Source: Parahalioglobus pacificus (GTDB lineage: Bacteria; Pseudomonadota; Gammaproteobacteria; Pseudomonadales; Halieaceae). Taken from it: a stretch of 64,000 nt of DNA. The position numbers and the translations under genes were made by a program. The stretch spans positions 1,054,001 through 1,118,000 of the forward strand of contig NZ_BMYM01000001.1 in the NCBI RefSeq assembly GCF_014652275.1. Direction: 5' to 3'. Shown here piece after piece: positions 36,262 through 48,100 of the stretch. The notes beneath the pieces were generated by a model. That model searched no databases. It was not told the DNA's origin and saw only the letters and a list, made by a program, of their open reading frames with translations. Each line of letters opens with the position of its first letter. Position 1 is the stretch's first letter.

Positions 36262-38107
36262 GCGCTTGAATCGCGAGCCTCGGTGGCAGTCCATGGCCAA
36301 CTGGCCTTGGATTGATCCTAAAACCCTGGAAAAGGCAAAACGTAAGACGTATCACAAGCGGCGCGAGATGATCGCGCGTGTCCTTGAAGGCGAGCCAATA
36401 GGACAGGTTGCTCAAATGCATGACATGAGTATCAGCACATTGACCCGCTTGCTGTCTCGGGCACTCGGCGGTCAGCCAGATGAGCGCCCCCTGCTCACTG
36501 CGGCTTGTATTCCCTACATCCACGCTGGCGCGTATCAGCGAACGAAGTCGCTACCGACACTAACAGCGCAGGCCGGCGGGGCCGGCGCGTTCGATCGGCT
36601 ACTTCGCACGGCTACTGGTCTGAAGGCAACGTTGGATGACGCCATTGAAGACGATCTCAAGCAAACCCAACACGCACAGCGGCTATCACCACAAAACTTG
36701 CACAAACTGTTCATTCATACGCTGCGAAAACAGCAGTGGCCTGAGGATGCCTATCCTTTCTGCCATGAATCGCTGGCACGTGAATCCTGCCGCCAATACC
36801 TGCATAAGAAGCGTGCGGAGCTGCGTGAGCTAAAAATGGTGTCAGGTATCAAACAGCGTTCATCTGAGACACGGGAGCCCGAGCGAGTACTGGGAGAGAT
36901 TCAAATCGATGAGCAGCTCCTGGATGTCCGTCTTTCTTTAGAACTGTTGGTTGAAGGTCAACAACAGCGTGCAGCATTGACGCGGGTATCACTGATACTG
37001 GCCGTCGATAGAGCCACGCGCTGTGTGCTCGGGTTCAAGGTTGTATATACGAAAAGTGTCAGCGCACACGAATTCCTCGGCTTACTTGATACAGTGTTCG
37101 CTCCTCTAAGAGCGCCTGAAGCGCTGTCGGACGGTCTGACGTTGCCTCCCGAGCCTTGGTTTCCGAATCAGCTTGGCTTGGAATGGATGCCGCCCATAGG
37201 CGCATTCAGCCTTGATAACGCGATGGCGCACCACGCAGGCGTGGTACAAGACGCAATATGTGATGAGCTATCGGCAACATTGCACCTAGGGAGGCCTGCG
37301 TCACCGCTAAGGCGTCATCTGGTCGAACGGCTGTTTCATGTCATCAATGGCCAAGCAACGCACCGATTCCCATCGACCACTGGGTCTCACAGTCGCGACC
37401 CCAAACGAGAGCCTGACCGCCACAAGAAGAAATTACCGGTGCTGACGCTTGAACAGCTGGAGCATACATTGCTCGTCGTCCTGGCAGAGTACAACACGCA
37501 GCCTAAACAAGAGCTCGATCTGCGCACACCCATCGACTACTACGCGGAGCTCGCAGCACAGCAATCCGTCTTTCAGATGCCAGCGAGCGTTATTGATACC
37601 GAGCAATTCTTCCGCGCGCAAGAAACTTGCCGCGTACACCGGTCCAGAACGGAAACGCGACCGCCGTGGGTCAATGTTCTCGGTATGAGATACACCTTGT
37701 GCTCTGTTGAGCCGGATGTGGAGCTGCCAAAGCAGGTTACGATTCGGTATGACTCAAGGGACGTTCGTTATGTTCAGGCCGAGAACCATCGTGGTGTGTT
37801 GTGCGGTCAGTTCTGCCTACCAAAAAGCTACCGGCGCAGGCCCCTGAGCCTGACCTCGCTGAGGTGGCTAACTAAGGGTGGCAGAGATGCGAGGAAGAAC
37901 AAAAGAGACGGAGTGACGGCCCTGCTAGAAAACATTGAACGTGGTAAAGCAACACCCCGCGATACTACGCAGCTACTTCGTCTACTTTCCGATGTGTCAA
38001 ACCCTGGTGAAGGGAACGTCGACAACGTAAGCCAGCCAGATTCTGGGGCGACACGTCCTTGGACGCGCACTAATGCCTTCAGGTTGCAGGGGAGAAAGCC
38101 GGGTTGA
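36239..38107 (+). CDS. tnsB: TnsB-like DDE transposase (Mu transposase C-terminal type)
   Basis: TnsB binds the element's ends and joins the 3' strands to the target. The 622-residue protein has an N-terminal helix-turn-helix region (ARVLEGEPIGQVAQMHDMSI) and an RNase H-like core. The catalytic acidic residues are Asp in EIQIDEQLL (about 223), Asp in AFSLDNAMAHH (about 325) and Glu in HLVERLFHVING (about 362). A beta-barrel and basic C-terminal tail follow. The ATG at 36239, with GAGG upstream, is preferred to 36176. The stop overlaps tnsC by four bases. Confidence 0.92.
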   Translation: MAPITWRERLNREPRWQSMANWPWIDPKTLEKAKRKTYHKRREMIARVLEGEPIGQVAQMHDMSISTLTRLLSRALGGQPDERPLLTAACIPYIHAGAYQRTKSLPTLTAQAGGAGAFDRLLRTATGLKATLDDAIEDDLKQTQHAQRLSPQNLHKLFIHTLRKQQWPEDAYPFCHESLARESCRQYLHKKRAELRELKMVSGIKQRSSETREPERVLGEIQIDEQLLDVRLSLELLVEGQQQRAALTRVSLILAVDRATRCVLGFKVVYTKSVSAHEFLGLLDTVFAPLRAPEALSDGLTLPPEPWFPNQLGLEWMPPIGAFSLDNAMAHHAGVVQDAICDELSATLHLGRPASPLRRHLVERLFHVINGQATHRFPSTTGSHSRDPKREPDRHKKKLPVLTLEQLEHTLLVVLAEYNTQPKQELDLRTPIDYYAELAAQQSVFQMPASVIDTEQFFRAQETCRVHRSRTETRPPWVNVLGMRYTLCSVEPDVELPKQVTIRYDSRDVRYVQAENHRGVLCGQFCLPKSYRRRPLSLTSLRWLTKGGRDARKNKRDGVTALLENIERGKATPRDTTQLLRLLSDVSNPGEGNVDNVSQPDSGATRPWTRTNAFRLQGRKPG

Positions 38108-39042
38108 GTCACTCAATCGATCATCCAATATTCAATCCGCGAACGCTGATGTTCCATACACCACCTTTAAAACGTTTGGAGCAACGTCTGTATCAGCGTC
38201 TTTGGAATGGGTCCACAGGCATATTTGTGGTCGGCAATGCTCGCAGCGGTAAAACTACAGCATTAAAGAAAATACTGCGTGACCTGGTTGATCGTAGCGA
38301 GAGGCCTATTCCTAGCCTGCACTTCACCACGGCTAGACGCGACACTCCGACGGTCCGGTCACTTCAAACAGCCTTATGCGAACAGTTTGATGTCCAAATT
38401 CGAGCGCGTGATACCCCTGCACAGATGGCCAAGCGCATGGCTAGCCACCTACGCGAGTACGCGTTCAAAGCTGGTACGCAGCGTGTTGTGCTCTGCATCG
38501 ACGATGCGCACAAGCTTCGTATCGAGCAGTGGGATGTTTTCTCAGAAATAGCCACGTATCTGGAGTACCGGCCTTCTATTCAACTATCCGTCATCAGTGT
38601 GCTAGATGCGCACTACGCACAGCCGCTGCTGAACGCATTTAGGAGTCCCAAGTACAGCTATCTCAGAGGGCGTTACATGAATCAAACGATCGACTTTTAC
38701 GGTATTCAGTCGCAGAGAGAGCTCCGTAGCGTCTTGAGTGCCTACGATACATTGCAATACCCAGCTGACAGCGGAATCAGCTACACCCAAATGATACTGC
38801 CTGAAGATTTCACCGCCGGTTGGCGGCTTGCCGATCAGTCAGATCTCCTCTGGAGCGTCTTCAGGTGTCGACGGCTTGAGGGTGAGCCCCTAGCCTGGGG
38901 CATGCAATCCGTCATCGATACCGTGCAGTTCCTTCTGCTCGACTATTTGGCCATTGATGGCTTGAAAACACTTAACGAGAGTTTAGTCGCGCATTGCTTG
39001 GCAGAGGCCAGTCCCGAATACGGCGGCACTCGGCGTCGTTAA
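38104..39042 (+). CDS. tnsC: TnsC-like AAA+ ATPase, transposition regulator
   Basis: TnsC links the target-recognition protein to the transposase and gives target immunity. The 312-residue protein has Walker A VVGNARSGKTTAL (residues 42-54) and Walker B VLCIDDAHKLR (near residue 137). A C-terminal domain follows. The start is a TTG overlapping the tnsB stop (TTGA), with GGGGAG about ten bases upstream. An ATG at 38149 would remove residues before the Walker A without a ribosome site. One base separates its stop from the tniQ start. Confidence 0.9.
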   Translation: MSHSIDHPIFNPRTLMFHTPPLKRLEQRLYQRLWNGSTGIFVVGNARSGKTTALKKILRDLVDRSERPIPSLHFTTARRDTPTVRSLQTALCEQFDVQIRARDTPAQMAKRMASHLREYAFKAGTQRVVLCIDDAHKLRIEQWDVFSEIATYLEYRPSIQLSVISVLDAHYAQPLLNAFRSPKYSYLRGRYMNQTIDFYGIQSQRELRSVLSAYDTLQYPADSGISYTQMILPEDFTAGWRLADQSDLLWSVFRCRRLEGEPLAWGMQSVIDTVQFLLLDYLAIDGLKTLNESLVAHCLAEASPEYGGTRRR

Positions 39043-39043
39043 G

Positions 39044-40444
39044 ATGGCTAAGCTTGTTACAGGCCTTGCGTATGGCAGTCGCTATGAGAGTGAGTATTCA
39101 TGTGTGCGACGCTTTTACTCAGCAAATGCTGGCATAGCCGCTCAGGCGCTCAATGGCGAGCTGCGCAAGCTCACACCAAAGTTACCTCCCGGTTCGCGGA
39201 TCTCGGCCCGCATACGCCTTTTGGAGGGAAAAGAGAACTTATCGATGGTCTCTGCATGGCCCTCCCCCGTAAGTATGTGCACTGAGTGTCAAGCGTCGGG
39301 CTTCCATTCTGCTTTGTTCGACTTGCCTTGGGTAACACGTTGTCCAATCCACGGGCTTCGGTTGCGCGATGTGTGCCCGAGCTGCGGCGAACACATGCCG
39401 TCACTATCGGAACTTGCAACGCGTCGGTGTTTTACTTGCGGCTGGGGCGCGTATTACTCGCCCTCGAATGACAATAGCTGGGGCGACGGCTTCGACCTCT
39501 TGCACCGCTTTGTTAGCGAGCTCAGCAACGATTGGCAGTTTCTGTCAGCCGCTTCTCAGGACACACAATGGCAGCCTTGTTCAATCATTGATCCGCGCTA
39601 TCCCACGTTCAAAGCTGTGGAACTCTCATTCAACGACCCGAACTTCTTCCAACGGTGGGGCATTCAAAAGCAACCCACCAAGCGCCAAACTTGGCCATTG
39701 ATTAAGCTCGAAAACGGCAGACCTAGATTGCCGCTAAAGCGACTACCGAGCTGGAGAACACACACGCGGCATAAAGTTCTCAATCAGTTTTTGGCGGTGG
39801 CGAGACGGTTCTGCGCAAAAAACTATGCACTGCACCGAGAGCATTTCCGAAGAATCAACGTTATGGGCGCGTGTGCCCCCCCAACATGCTTTCTCAGTCT
39901 TGCTGTTTTCTTATGGCTCGATCTGGCACTTTCGGCAGAGAGAGACTACTTCGATCAGGCAGACTTGCGTAGCTATCACCTTTTCAACTGGTTGAGATTG
40001 TCTGTACCGATAGACACAAGCATCAAAACCTACTTTATACAAAATGAGTCATGTTGGCTGGTATCAGAGGAGTTTCAGCAGTGGGCCTTTCACAGAGACT
40101 TGATAGCCGCGTTTAACGTGGCCATGGGAGCAGCAATCGCGCTCAGCAAGTATTTTCATCAATCCTGCCCAAATACAGTCAGAGCGACCGACGATCTGAG
40201 GGCCGACATCTTGTCATTGCGCCCGCCGTACGATGCAGCGCATGTATTCAGGAAACAGGATGTGTTACGTACGGTCGTCACTGGAGACACTGAACTAGAC
40301 GAGTCTCTCGTCAATCATCTTGCTAGAGTGAGCGAGCCCTGTAGCAGCACGGACCAGTTTTTCGAAGAGTTTTTCTTGCCGCTGACTGACATGGACTACA
40401 CATCATACGAGTTTACTGAGCAGGAACTGCTTCGCCAAAGATAG
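39044..40444 (+). CDS. tniQ: TniQ/TnsD-family target-selection protein
   Basis: TniQ and TnsD proteins choose the insertion site and recruit TnsC. The 466-residue protein has the zinc-finger region of the family: CTECQASGFHSALFDLPW, then CPIHGLRLRDVCPSCGEHMP and a last CFTCGWG (about residues 78-135). The long C-terminal helical part is less conserved. At this length it is nearer to TnsD-like target binders than to the short TniQ of CRISPR-guided elements. It closes the tnsABC-tniQ operon. Confidence 0.88.
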   Translation: MAKLVTGLAYGSRYESEYSCVRRFYSANAGIAAQALNGELRKLTPKLPPGSRISARIRLLEGKENLSMVSAWPSPVSMCTECQASGFHSALFDLPWVTRCPIHGLRLRDVCPSCGEHMPSLSELATRRCFTCGWGAYYSPSNDNSWGDGFDLLHRFVSELSNDWQFLSAASQDTQWQPCSIIDPRYPTFKAVELSFNDPNFFQRWGIQKQPTKRQTWPLIKLENGRPRLPLKRLPSWRTHTRHKVLNQFLAVARRFCAKNYALHREHFRRINVMGACAPPTCFLSLAVFLWLDLALSAERDYFDQADLRSYHLFNWLRLSVPIDTSIKTYFIQNESCWLVSEEFQQWAFHRDLIAAFNVAMGAAIALSKYFHQSCPNTVRATDDLRADILSLRPPYDAAHVFRKQDVLRTVVTGDTELDESLVNHLARVSEPCSSTDQFFEEFFLPLTDMDYTSYEFTEQELLRQR

Positions 40445-40772
40445 CGTTTCACGGTGCCAGCGGAAGCAAAACTATTAGGCTTACTCCGCCGCTCAAGCAA
40501 CTTCATTCAGCTCATGCGGGCTCTAGATCGCGCTAGCACGAGCACCCTCGCCGCCCGGGCTCAATTCTTCATGGCAGCTAAGACTTATGTTCGAATTCGA
40601 TTCTGACCGGTAGATCAGTAATTGCGGGGTGCACATTCTGCTGCTCCAGTTCCGTGGGTTCATATAGTTCTTCTTCGGCGGATGCTGAGGCAACCGGTTA
40701 CGGTCGACTTCCTTTTGGTCGAAGCACACTCTTTGTCAGCATTCAGGGGGACGTAACAGTTAGTAGATTTGA

Positions 40773-40826
40773 TGTGCAGTTTTAGTTAGATCGTATACGC
40801 TGTAATGACCCAGCTAAAACTGCACA
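40773..40826. repeat. 13-base inverted repeat
   Basis: TGTGCAGTTTTAG (40773-40785) is matched exactly by its reverse complement CTAAAACTGCACA (40814-40826) across 28 bases. It lies just past the transposase-like fragment, so it may be an insertion-sequence terminal repeat brought close by deletion, or a hairpin. Confidence 0.45.
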
Positions 40827-40827
40827 C

Positions 40828-40893
40828 TCACGCCGCTAATTTGTACGTCTCCCGAGGTGTTTTCATACCCAGGACCTGGTGGGTATTGGCGCT
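40828..40893 (-). pseudogene. C-terminal fragment of a transposase (IS3/IS30/IS481-like)
   Basis: Reading on the - strand gives a 21-residue tail containing THQVLGMKTPRETYKLA before TGA. The pattern resembles the final segment of DDE integrase-type transposases (LGxxTPxExY). Upstream of it the frame is short and broken. It abuts the 13-base inverted repeat. Family assignment is tentative. Confidence 0.35.
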
Positions 40894-41721
40894 GCGACTG
40901 ATTGACCGGGATGTAGAATTGCCCTGACCACCTCTACCGAATAGCGTTGACCATCGGAGCGCTGGAACTCACACTCTTCTCCAAAAGGCCAGTCGGTGCG
41001 AGTCTAGAGGGAATGTTGGCTGCTCAAATACTATACACTTAGCGAACGTCGAACCAGGTCGATCGACTGCGCGTGCGCTTGAGTCGATTATGTTGGACGT
41101 GAACACTATTGTCGTTTTCTGCATAAGTGGCCATCGCAAGGCCGCAAGTATGTCCTAAGACGAAGGTGAGGCTAAGACGTGAGACAAGACCAGCAGCACC
41201 ATCAAGAGAAATACACCTGCTGTTTACCAGAGCAGCGGGACAGTTAGTAGCTCCAACAAATGCTCAGGCCGTAATCGCGTCAAAACTAGTATAGATATTG
41301 TCCAGCACATCGACGAGCATTTGAGCCAACATAGACTGTAACTGTGATGCTGCTTCAGCCATGTATCACTTGCTTTCGAATACTTGCTTTTGCAGTTCTA
41401 TGCACCCAATTGGTGTAGTCGTAATTCGCTTTGACAGACCATGACGCTGGTGTCAGTGCCTACAGAACCAGATCCAATATCTACCTGTATACCTTTTGTA
41501 ACAACTACCTCAGCCATCAGCACGCACGCTAATGAACGCTCTGCCGAAACTACCTAAAAACTGACAACAAACTTACACAGTTCCAAGGTTCCCACTTCTA
41601 TGCAAAAACTCGATGTGAATATTTATGGCCAGAACGATCGGTTGTTTTGTTCATACCGGGCGCCCTGAAGGGTTGGACCTAACTGCGTTCCCGTCCTTCC
41701 AATTCTCTCCAAATGGCTAGG

Positions 41722-42150
41722 CTAGAAGTAACCCTTTACAGAATCAATCGAGTAAACAACCGCTCTCGTAGATCCGGCTTCCCCGGAGCGGGAGCAGGAT
41801 ACCCTTACGCTAGCATCGTTCGATTTTGGTTGGAAATAGAACATCAACTCAGATCGTTCATTAGTTTCGACATAGTCGAACGAAATCCCCGCCACCTCCT
41901 CGCCATTTGTACCAATAATGAACACTTGTGCTCGAGCGGGAACACAATCCGCATCAATTATCTTTGGCCATCTAAAATGAACAAGCCATGTCGTTGGCGA
42001 TTCACCTGCTATTTCCTGGCTGACATCAAATCCGAACTCTTTCACCTGCTCATGTGACATAGATACCTTTTTGGGTAGTGCATCTCCATAAGCGTGCTCA
42101 ACTGTAATAAGCGAGGCGATAAAGCAAAGAACTAGACTGAGTGATTTCAC
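41722..42150 (-). CDS. small secreted protein overlapping the RHS gene
   Basis: This 142-residue protein begins with GTG at 42150 (AGGA seven bases upstream) and has a signal peptide, SLSLVLCFIASLITVEHAYG. The mature part is beta-rich, with a cysteine in DADCVPARAQVFIIG and another in VRVSCSRSG. I do not recognise the family. The GTG overlaps the stop of the 2058-residue RHS gene (GTGA), so the two are translationally coupled. Position right after a polymorphic-toxin-like gene makes an immunity or accessory role possible, but this is inference. Confidence 0.6.
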   Translation of the reverse strand: MKSLSLVLCFIASLITVEHAYGDALPKKVSMSHEQVKEFGFDVSQEIAGESPTTWLVHFRWPKIIDADCVPARAQVFIIGTNGEEVAGISFDYVETNERSELMFYFQPKSNDASVRVSCSRSGEAGSTRAVVYSIDSVKGYF

Positions 42151-45100
42151 CTGAGAATCCTGCTTGGTTTGGTTCCGTTCATACCCACATCCCTGCAATT
42201 TTTAGGCTCGCACACCCCAATTCTTACTCCTTGTGTTTTGCTGAAAACACCAAGGTAAAGCGAAACGTCATGCGCATTGACGAAGGCAGAGTCACCCCCC
42301 CTGGGATCATTTCCATAATTATATATCTTATTGGAGAACACTAGCGCTCCATCAATATGGGTATGATATCCAGCATGGTGCGGGTTTAGCTTTGCGGTTC
42401 CTGCCGTCCCAACCTTCGGCTTCGTGTACACCCAGCGATCTCGCCCATGTTGTTTGATACTTCCGGCAACCTCAAAGCCATAGTCCACCGACAACGGGGC
42501 CATTACAGTCAGAATCGCAATAGCTGCTTCGTCAGGCGATCCGTATGTACGACGTCCGCTTAGCTCTCCAGTGGCAAAAAGTTCGTTGACTCGCTTAACA
42601 AACAGGTTGTACGCCTCTTCCGAGCCGGGCACCACTGTCTCCTTGACGACCCCACTTCCATCCACACTGTCTCCTGACTCAGCGCTGGCCGCTGCCAAAA
42701 AATTCCCAAACTCTGCTTTGGCAAAGTTCCACTGCTGTGTGCGGCCTTTGATTCCGAGCCTCTCCCGTTTGCACTCAGCGTTGCTTCCACACCAACTCAA
42801 CGCAGCATCTCGAAACAAACGATCTGGGCTTTTTTTCTTACTCCCAAACAGCACATCAGATATCCCCTGAATAAGGTAGCTGGCAGCCATACTGCAGACA
42901 TATAAACAAGGCTCATATCCACTTGGGTCTGTGTACTTGAGCGGATTGTTATATACGTAAGTGTACCGGTTGTAATTCTGCCCATTCTCCAGCGCCTGCG
43001 TTACGGGGTCTGGGGATAGCATCCTTGCCAGGGTTGGGCTGTATACCCGCCCATTCATGTGGATGATGCCCACGTCATCCAGGTGCTCGTGGCCGGTGTA
43101 GCCGCGGATTTCATCTGTTGCGGGAGCCGCCGATGTCCAGTCAACGGCGCTGCGCCGTGCGCCCCAGGCATTGAAGCTGAACCGCTCAGTCACACCCGCC
43201 AGCTGGTCCGTGAGCGCCGTCACACTCCCCAGATGGTCGCGGTGGACGAAGTGGTTTGAGACGGTACCATTATCATCCTCTCGGATGGCCACAACCTTGC
43301 CGTTCGCTCGGATGTAGTGCCTAAAGTGATCCACACCCTGGCCAGCACTGTCAGTCGCTTCGAAGTTACTTCCCACATAGTGCGTTTCCACAGCGTTGCG
43401 GATTTTCTTGAAGCGCTTACGATCTGTGCCGTATGCGAACTGATAAGTCACGCCGCCTGAACTGATCTGGGTCGGCTTGTTGTAGCTCGACCACGTGATC
43501 ATGGGAGACCCGTCCACCACATCCATGTTGCCATTGGCGTCATAACCAAAGGTGTGGATAGACGATCCCCCAGACAAGATCTGATTCACCGCATGTTTGG
43601 GATTCGCGGTATAGAGGTATGGGCTACCCACATCGCTGTTGGCGGTAATACTACCCATGGCGTCGAATCCGTAGGTCACTGCCGGATTTGCACCTACCTG
43701 CGCACTGGTCATGCGATCCAGGTTATCGAAGGTGAAGCTTTCGGTAATGCTCTGACGTACATCGCTGCGGCTGAGCATATTGCCCGCCCCGTCATAGGTG
43801 TACGTAAATTCCTGAACGCTGGTCGGTCCGATAAGACTGCTCTGAGATGCGATGCGGGAAGATTGCCCTGCGTAAGACTGGCTGACAGTGGAGCCATCAC
43901 CCAACCATTCCGAGGTGACTCTACCGGCGGCATCGGTATCGAGAAGCTGATAGAAGACCGTGCCTCCACCCAGGGATTGCACCGCCTCAAGATGCCCAAC
44001 AGGACTGTACTCGTACTCGACCACAAAACCACCGGGGTCAGCAACACTGGACGGGTAGAACTCCATCGCCACCCGGCCGAGGCTGTCGTAGGTGTACGCC
44101 GTTGCATAGGTGCTCGTGCCTATAGTGGTGTCAGTACCCGTGAGTCGCCCGTAGTTACCTGGCCCGTAATTGTAAGAGCGGCTAAACCCTGTCATGGACT
44201 CACTGGCGACCTTACCTAAGCCGAGATTGCCCCCGGTGGTGTCGTCATAGCTCCATACCGTTGTGCCCTCGGGCTCGGTCCGGCTTGTCATCCGGTTGAG
44301 CTGGTCATACTGATAGGTGATGCTCTGGGAGTTTGCGCTTAGCTTAGGCGACACCTCCGACAGCTTGTTGCCCAGTGCATCGTAGGTGTAAGTGTACAGG
44401 CCGTGGTCTGGGTCAGACTGGCTCAGAAGTCGGCCTAGCCGGTCATACACATACTGCACGCTGCTCGCTTGCGCCGTACCAACGGCGTTGTTCACCGTCA
44501 CTCGATTGCCCACCGCGTCGTACGCGAAGGTCATGAGCGTGCCTGCCTTATCGGTGACTTGAATGATCTGTCCCAGGGCATTCACGGCGCGTACCTCTGA
44601 GCGGCTCACCGCATCAGTAGTTGTCACGGTAAATCCGTCGTAGCTGGTCGATACGGAGTTCACGGAGTCGGCTGCCGTGATTGCCGTTACGCGATTGAGT
44701 AGATCGAAGGTTTGCGTATTCCAGTGCACGGCACCACCGGCAAAGTACGGCTCTGAGGTGCGGTATGCCCGCCCTTTTGTATCGTACTCGGTGTCCGTAT
44801 TGACGTAGTTGCCGTTGAAGGCTTGAGTTCGCTGACGCACTGTGCGGCCTAGCTGGTCAAAATACGTTCTCGTAGGTGCTTGGCCGGATGACAAACTTTC
44901 CACATAGGACGTGGCGTCGATGGGTCCACAGGTCGCCGCTGTGCAGGTGAACAAGACCGTCTGCGTGGTGGTGCCGTCTGGCCGGGTCTCCAGAATCTGC
45001 ATGCCAAAGGAGTTGTAGCTCCAGGTGGTGGTTTGGCCGTTAACATCGGTCTCTGAGAGCTTGTTGCCAAATCGATCATCCCAGGTTTGGCTGGCCACGT

Positions 45101-48100
45101 GCCCCAGGGCATTCGTCACGGAAATCGGGAAGTGGTAATCGCTGTCGTAGGTTGTCGTCGTTGTTCGGCTCGCGATGCCGGGTCCGGAAACGGTTTCAGC
45201 GATGACGTTGCCCACCGCGTCGTAAGTCAACGTTCGCGTAGACTCGATGCCCACACCCGCCCCAGGTTCAATGGTTTCCGTGAGCAGGAATCCGGTGGCA
45301 GGGGCATACGTGTACGTCGTGAAGCGATCCTCACTCGGGTCGTTAATGCCATTGAGCCACGTTTTATTGCTTACGGAAGCCACTTCCCCCACGCGCCAAT
45401 ATGTCCAACTGGCGTCGATATTGAAGGTCGTCGTGCGCTCGGTTTCAACGTTGGTCCCGGTTTCGTGATCCTCCAGCAGCACGTTGGTCACACCGATATT
45501 GCCGTAGACATCCACCTGACTGTTGGTAGTCGTCTTGGTGCTCAACAAGCGGCCGTCGGAGAGTGCGTAGCCCTTTTCAACCCGGGTGTTGACGTACGGC
45601 AACTTGGTGTACGAATTCACCGTGTTCATCATTGAGTACGTGATGTCGGAGCTGCTCAGCAGTTGGTTGTCGCTCGCGCGTCGGGTCTCGATGCGTGTGG
45701 GTTGGCTTGTGTAGGGGAACGCCTGCGCGTATTCGGTGACGGTGTTGATACCAGTGGTTACATTCTTCGCGGTGATTTTGGCGAAGCCTTTGTCACCGCG
45801 GCCCTGCACGTTTCTAACCAGCCCTTCGTATTGGTAGTCAACTCTTGCCAGGCCACCAATGCCATTGGACTGGGTCATGCGAGAGACCACATAGGTGGTG
45901 TCTTGTATGTCGTAGTCCGGGAACGTCGCTGAGCTGCCTTTGGTGTAGACATTACTATCGGTCAGTGGCTTGTAGGTGAAAATCGTCCTTACCCCCCTGC
46001 CTTGGGTGATCTTCTTCAGCAGGCTGTAGGGATGGCCGTTCTGGATCAGCGTCTTTAGCGTGCCTGTTTCGCAGTAATGGTAGGTATCTGTCCTGAAATA
46101 TATTGTAAACCACGGCTCCAGAGTAGGGACTAACTTGCATGCTGTATTAACAGCCAGCGTCAAATCCATGAGCCCATCGCCGTTGATATCCGCCCACTGA
46201 TGGAAGCCACCCAGGTGCGTGCCTGAGTAGGAAAGATTGAGCGGGGAATACCCGTTACCCCACTCGTTCGCTGCAAAATTGAGTGCAAGCGAGGTTGTCA
46301 GGTTTGGCGTTATCGGGGGGTTAGGCACATACGTAGATTCAGTGGCATAAGAGACCTGCGCAATGCGGCCGGGCCCAGTCCGTTGATAGCCATCCGTGTA
46401 GGGATTGTCGTCAATATAGCTATTGGCAACGACACCGTTCGCGGCAACGTACCCGAATCGGTTGCCTCGGTTCAGTTCAACTCGGCAACACGTACCGTCT
46501 GAATGCGGAGCCTTCCGATCGATCAAGCCATCGGCGTTGTAGTCTTGCATTGATGCCACGCCGTAGATACCCGGCGGCTTGGTGTAGTCAACGGCTGTGC
46601 CGCTAAATGACGAACCCGTGTTCCTATACATGTATCGGTTATCAGTATGCAGGTCTACCAACCCGTCACCATTGAGATCGACGAGCTGGTAGTAGGTAGC
46701 CGGCGTATCGCCAATCCACTGACCCTGCCAGTAGAAACCTGCGCCATTTCCTTTATTCTTGTGAACGGTGACCTTGATTTGCTTTGGTCCTGGGGGGCAC
46801 AAGCTAGACCAAGGACACGTGGGATTGGTGGCGTTGCTGTGGAAGAACTTCACAATATCGATGAGGCCATCCCCATTCATGTCTGCCAGTCGATACGCAT
46901 CTGCTACGGCAAAGCTAAACGTGTCGTAGGGGGAGCCGCTGGTGAATCCGGAGCCCGTTGAGAGCGCAGCGTCAACGACGCCTGTGGTGGCTACAACTTT
47001 GACGATATCCGTTGTGCCATTGCCGTCGATATCCACCCAGTGGAAGTCTTTGGGGTGACCTCCGATGTGGGATGGCCAATCCTGTGTCGTGTAGCCTGTT
47101 GGCGTGCTCAACATGATCCGAAACGTCATGTTGGACGACGGGTAGTGTCCATGCGCATTGGGCATGGGGTGCACATAATCCGGCTTGCCGTCCCCGTTCA
47201 TATCGTGCCAGCGGGGTACGTTGTAATCGAAGGGCGCTGTCGCCGCTGCTGAGGCGTACGTTGATGAGTTACCCACAAACGTAGGCACAGTCATCGAACC
47301 GGCCGTGAATGATGGCGTCCCGGTATGCTGCCACTCCATAGTGATAGGGTCTTGGCAGGAGCCGGTACCATCGCACCGCCGGACCCGGGTGATACGAGAG
47401 CGCTTAGCGACGCCCACCTCCTCATAGTCTAGGCGATACTTGCTGACAATCTGTCCATCCACCGATGACTCAATACGCGCCAATCTAAAAGTGTGCCGTT
47501 CGAGATACGTTCCACCCTCATACTGGGTGATGTTGTCAGCGCGGCTCTCGTAGACGAACTTGATTTCGGTATCGGTTGCGCCCCAACTAACACCGCCACT
47601 GACGCTAACCGCGGCATTGTAGGTAATGCGATCAATGTAATGTCGCCCGTGTGAGTTGACCTCAACATAATGTAGGTGATAGGCATTACCCGCGGCATCA
47701 GACACTTTGTTCAATGCCCATGTGCGCACATTCGAGGTGGTGCTGGCCTCCGCACGGGAATCCGCGGTGGCACCATATTCCATCACCAGGCCGTCTTTGG
47801 TCTTGACGGTAAAACTGAGCGGGCCATTAGCGAACCCATGCGACTGAACCGTTGATATCCCGTCGATCTCGGTGCGATAGTAAGAACCGTCTGCGCCGTT
47901 GTACCCTGAAACTGCAAACAGTCGGTGGCCATCCAGGCAGTAGCGATCCCACTGATCATATTTAATCGGTCTACTCAGGCCCTCATGAGCCAGCGTGCGG
48001 GGGCAGCGTGTGATCTTGGACAGACCGCTGATGAACCAACCGGCGCCGAGGAGACCGTTCTGCACATTGCTGTTGTATTTAATTGCCAGGTTCGGCGCGA

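Larger units (their letters stand above)
40445..41721. other. 1.3-kb gene-poor region with transposase debris
   Basis: This is the space between tniQ and the RHS operon. No complete gene is visible. Short open stretches, such as 40828-40893 on the - strand, look like ends of transposases. A 13-base inverted repeat lies at 40773-40826. No CRISPR repeats, tRNA or intact insertion sequence were seen. If the Tn7-like element has its cargo on this side, it has decayed or lies further right. Confidence 0.5.

Noticed and set aside
34360-41721. CRISPR-guided (CAST) version of the Tn7-like element
   Set aside because: No direct-repeat array, no Cas12k or Cascade genes, and the TniQ protein is long like TnsD.
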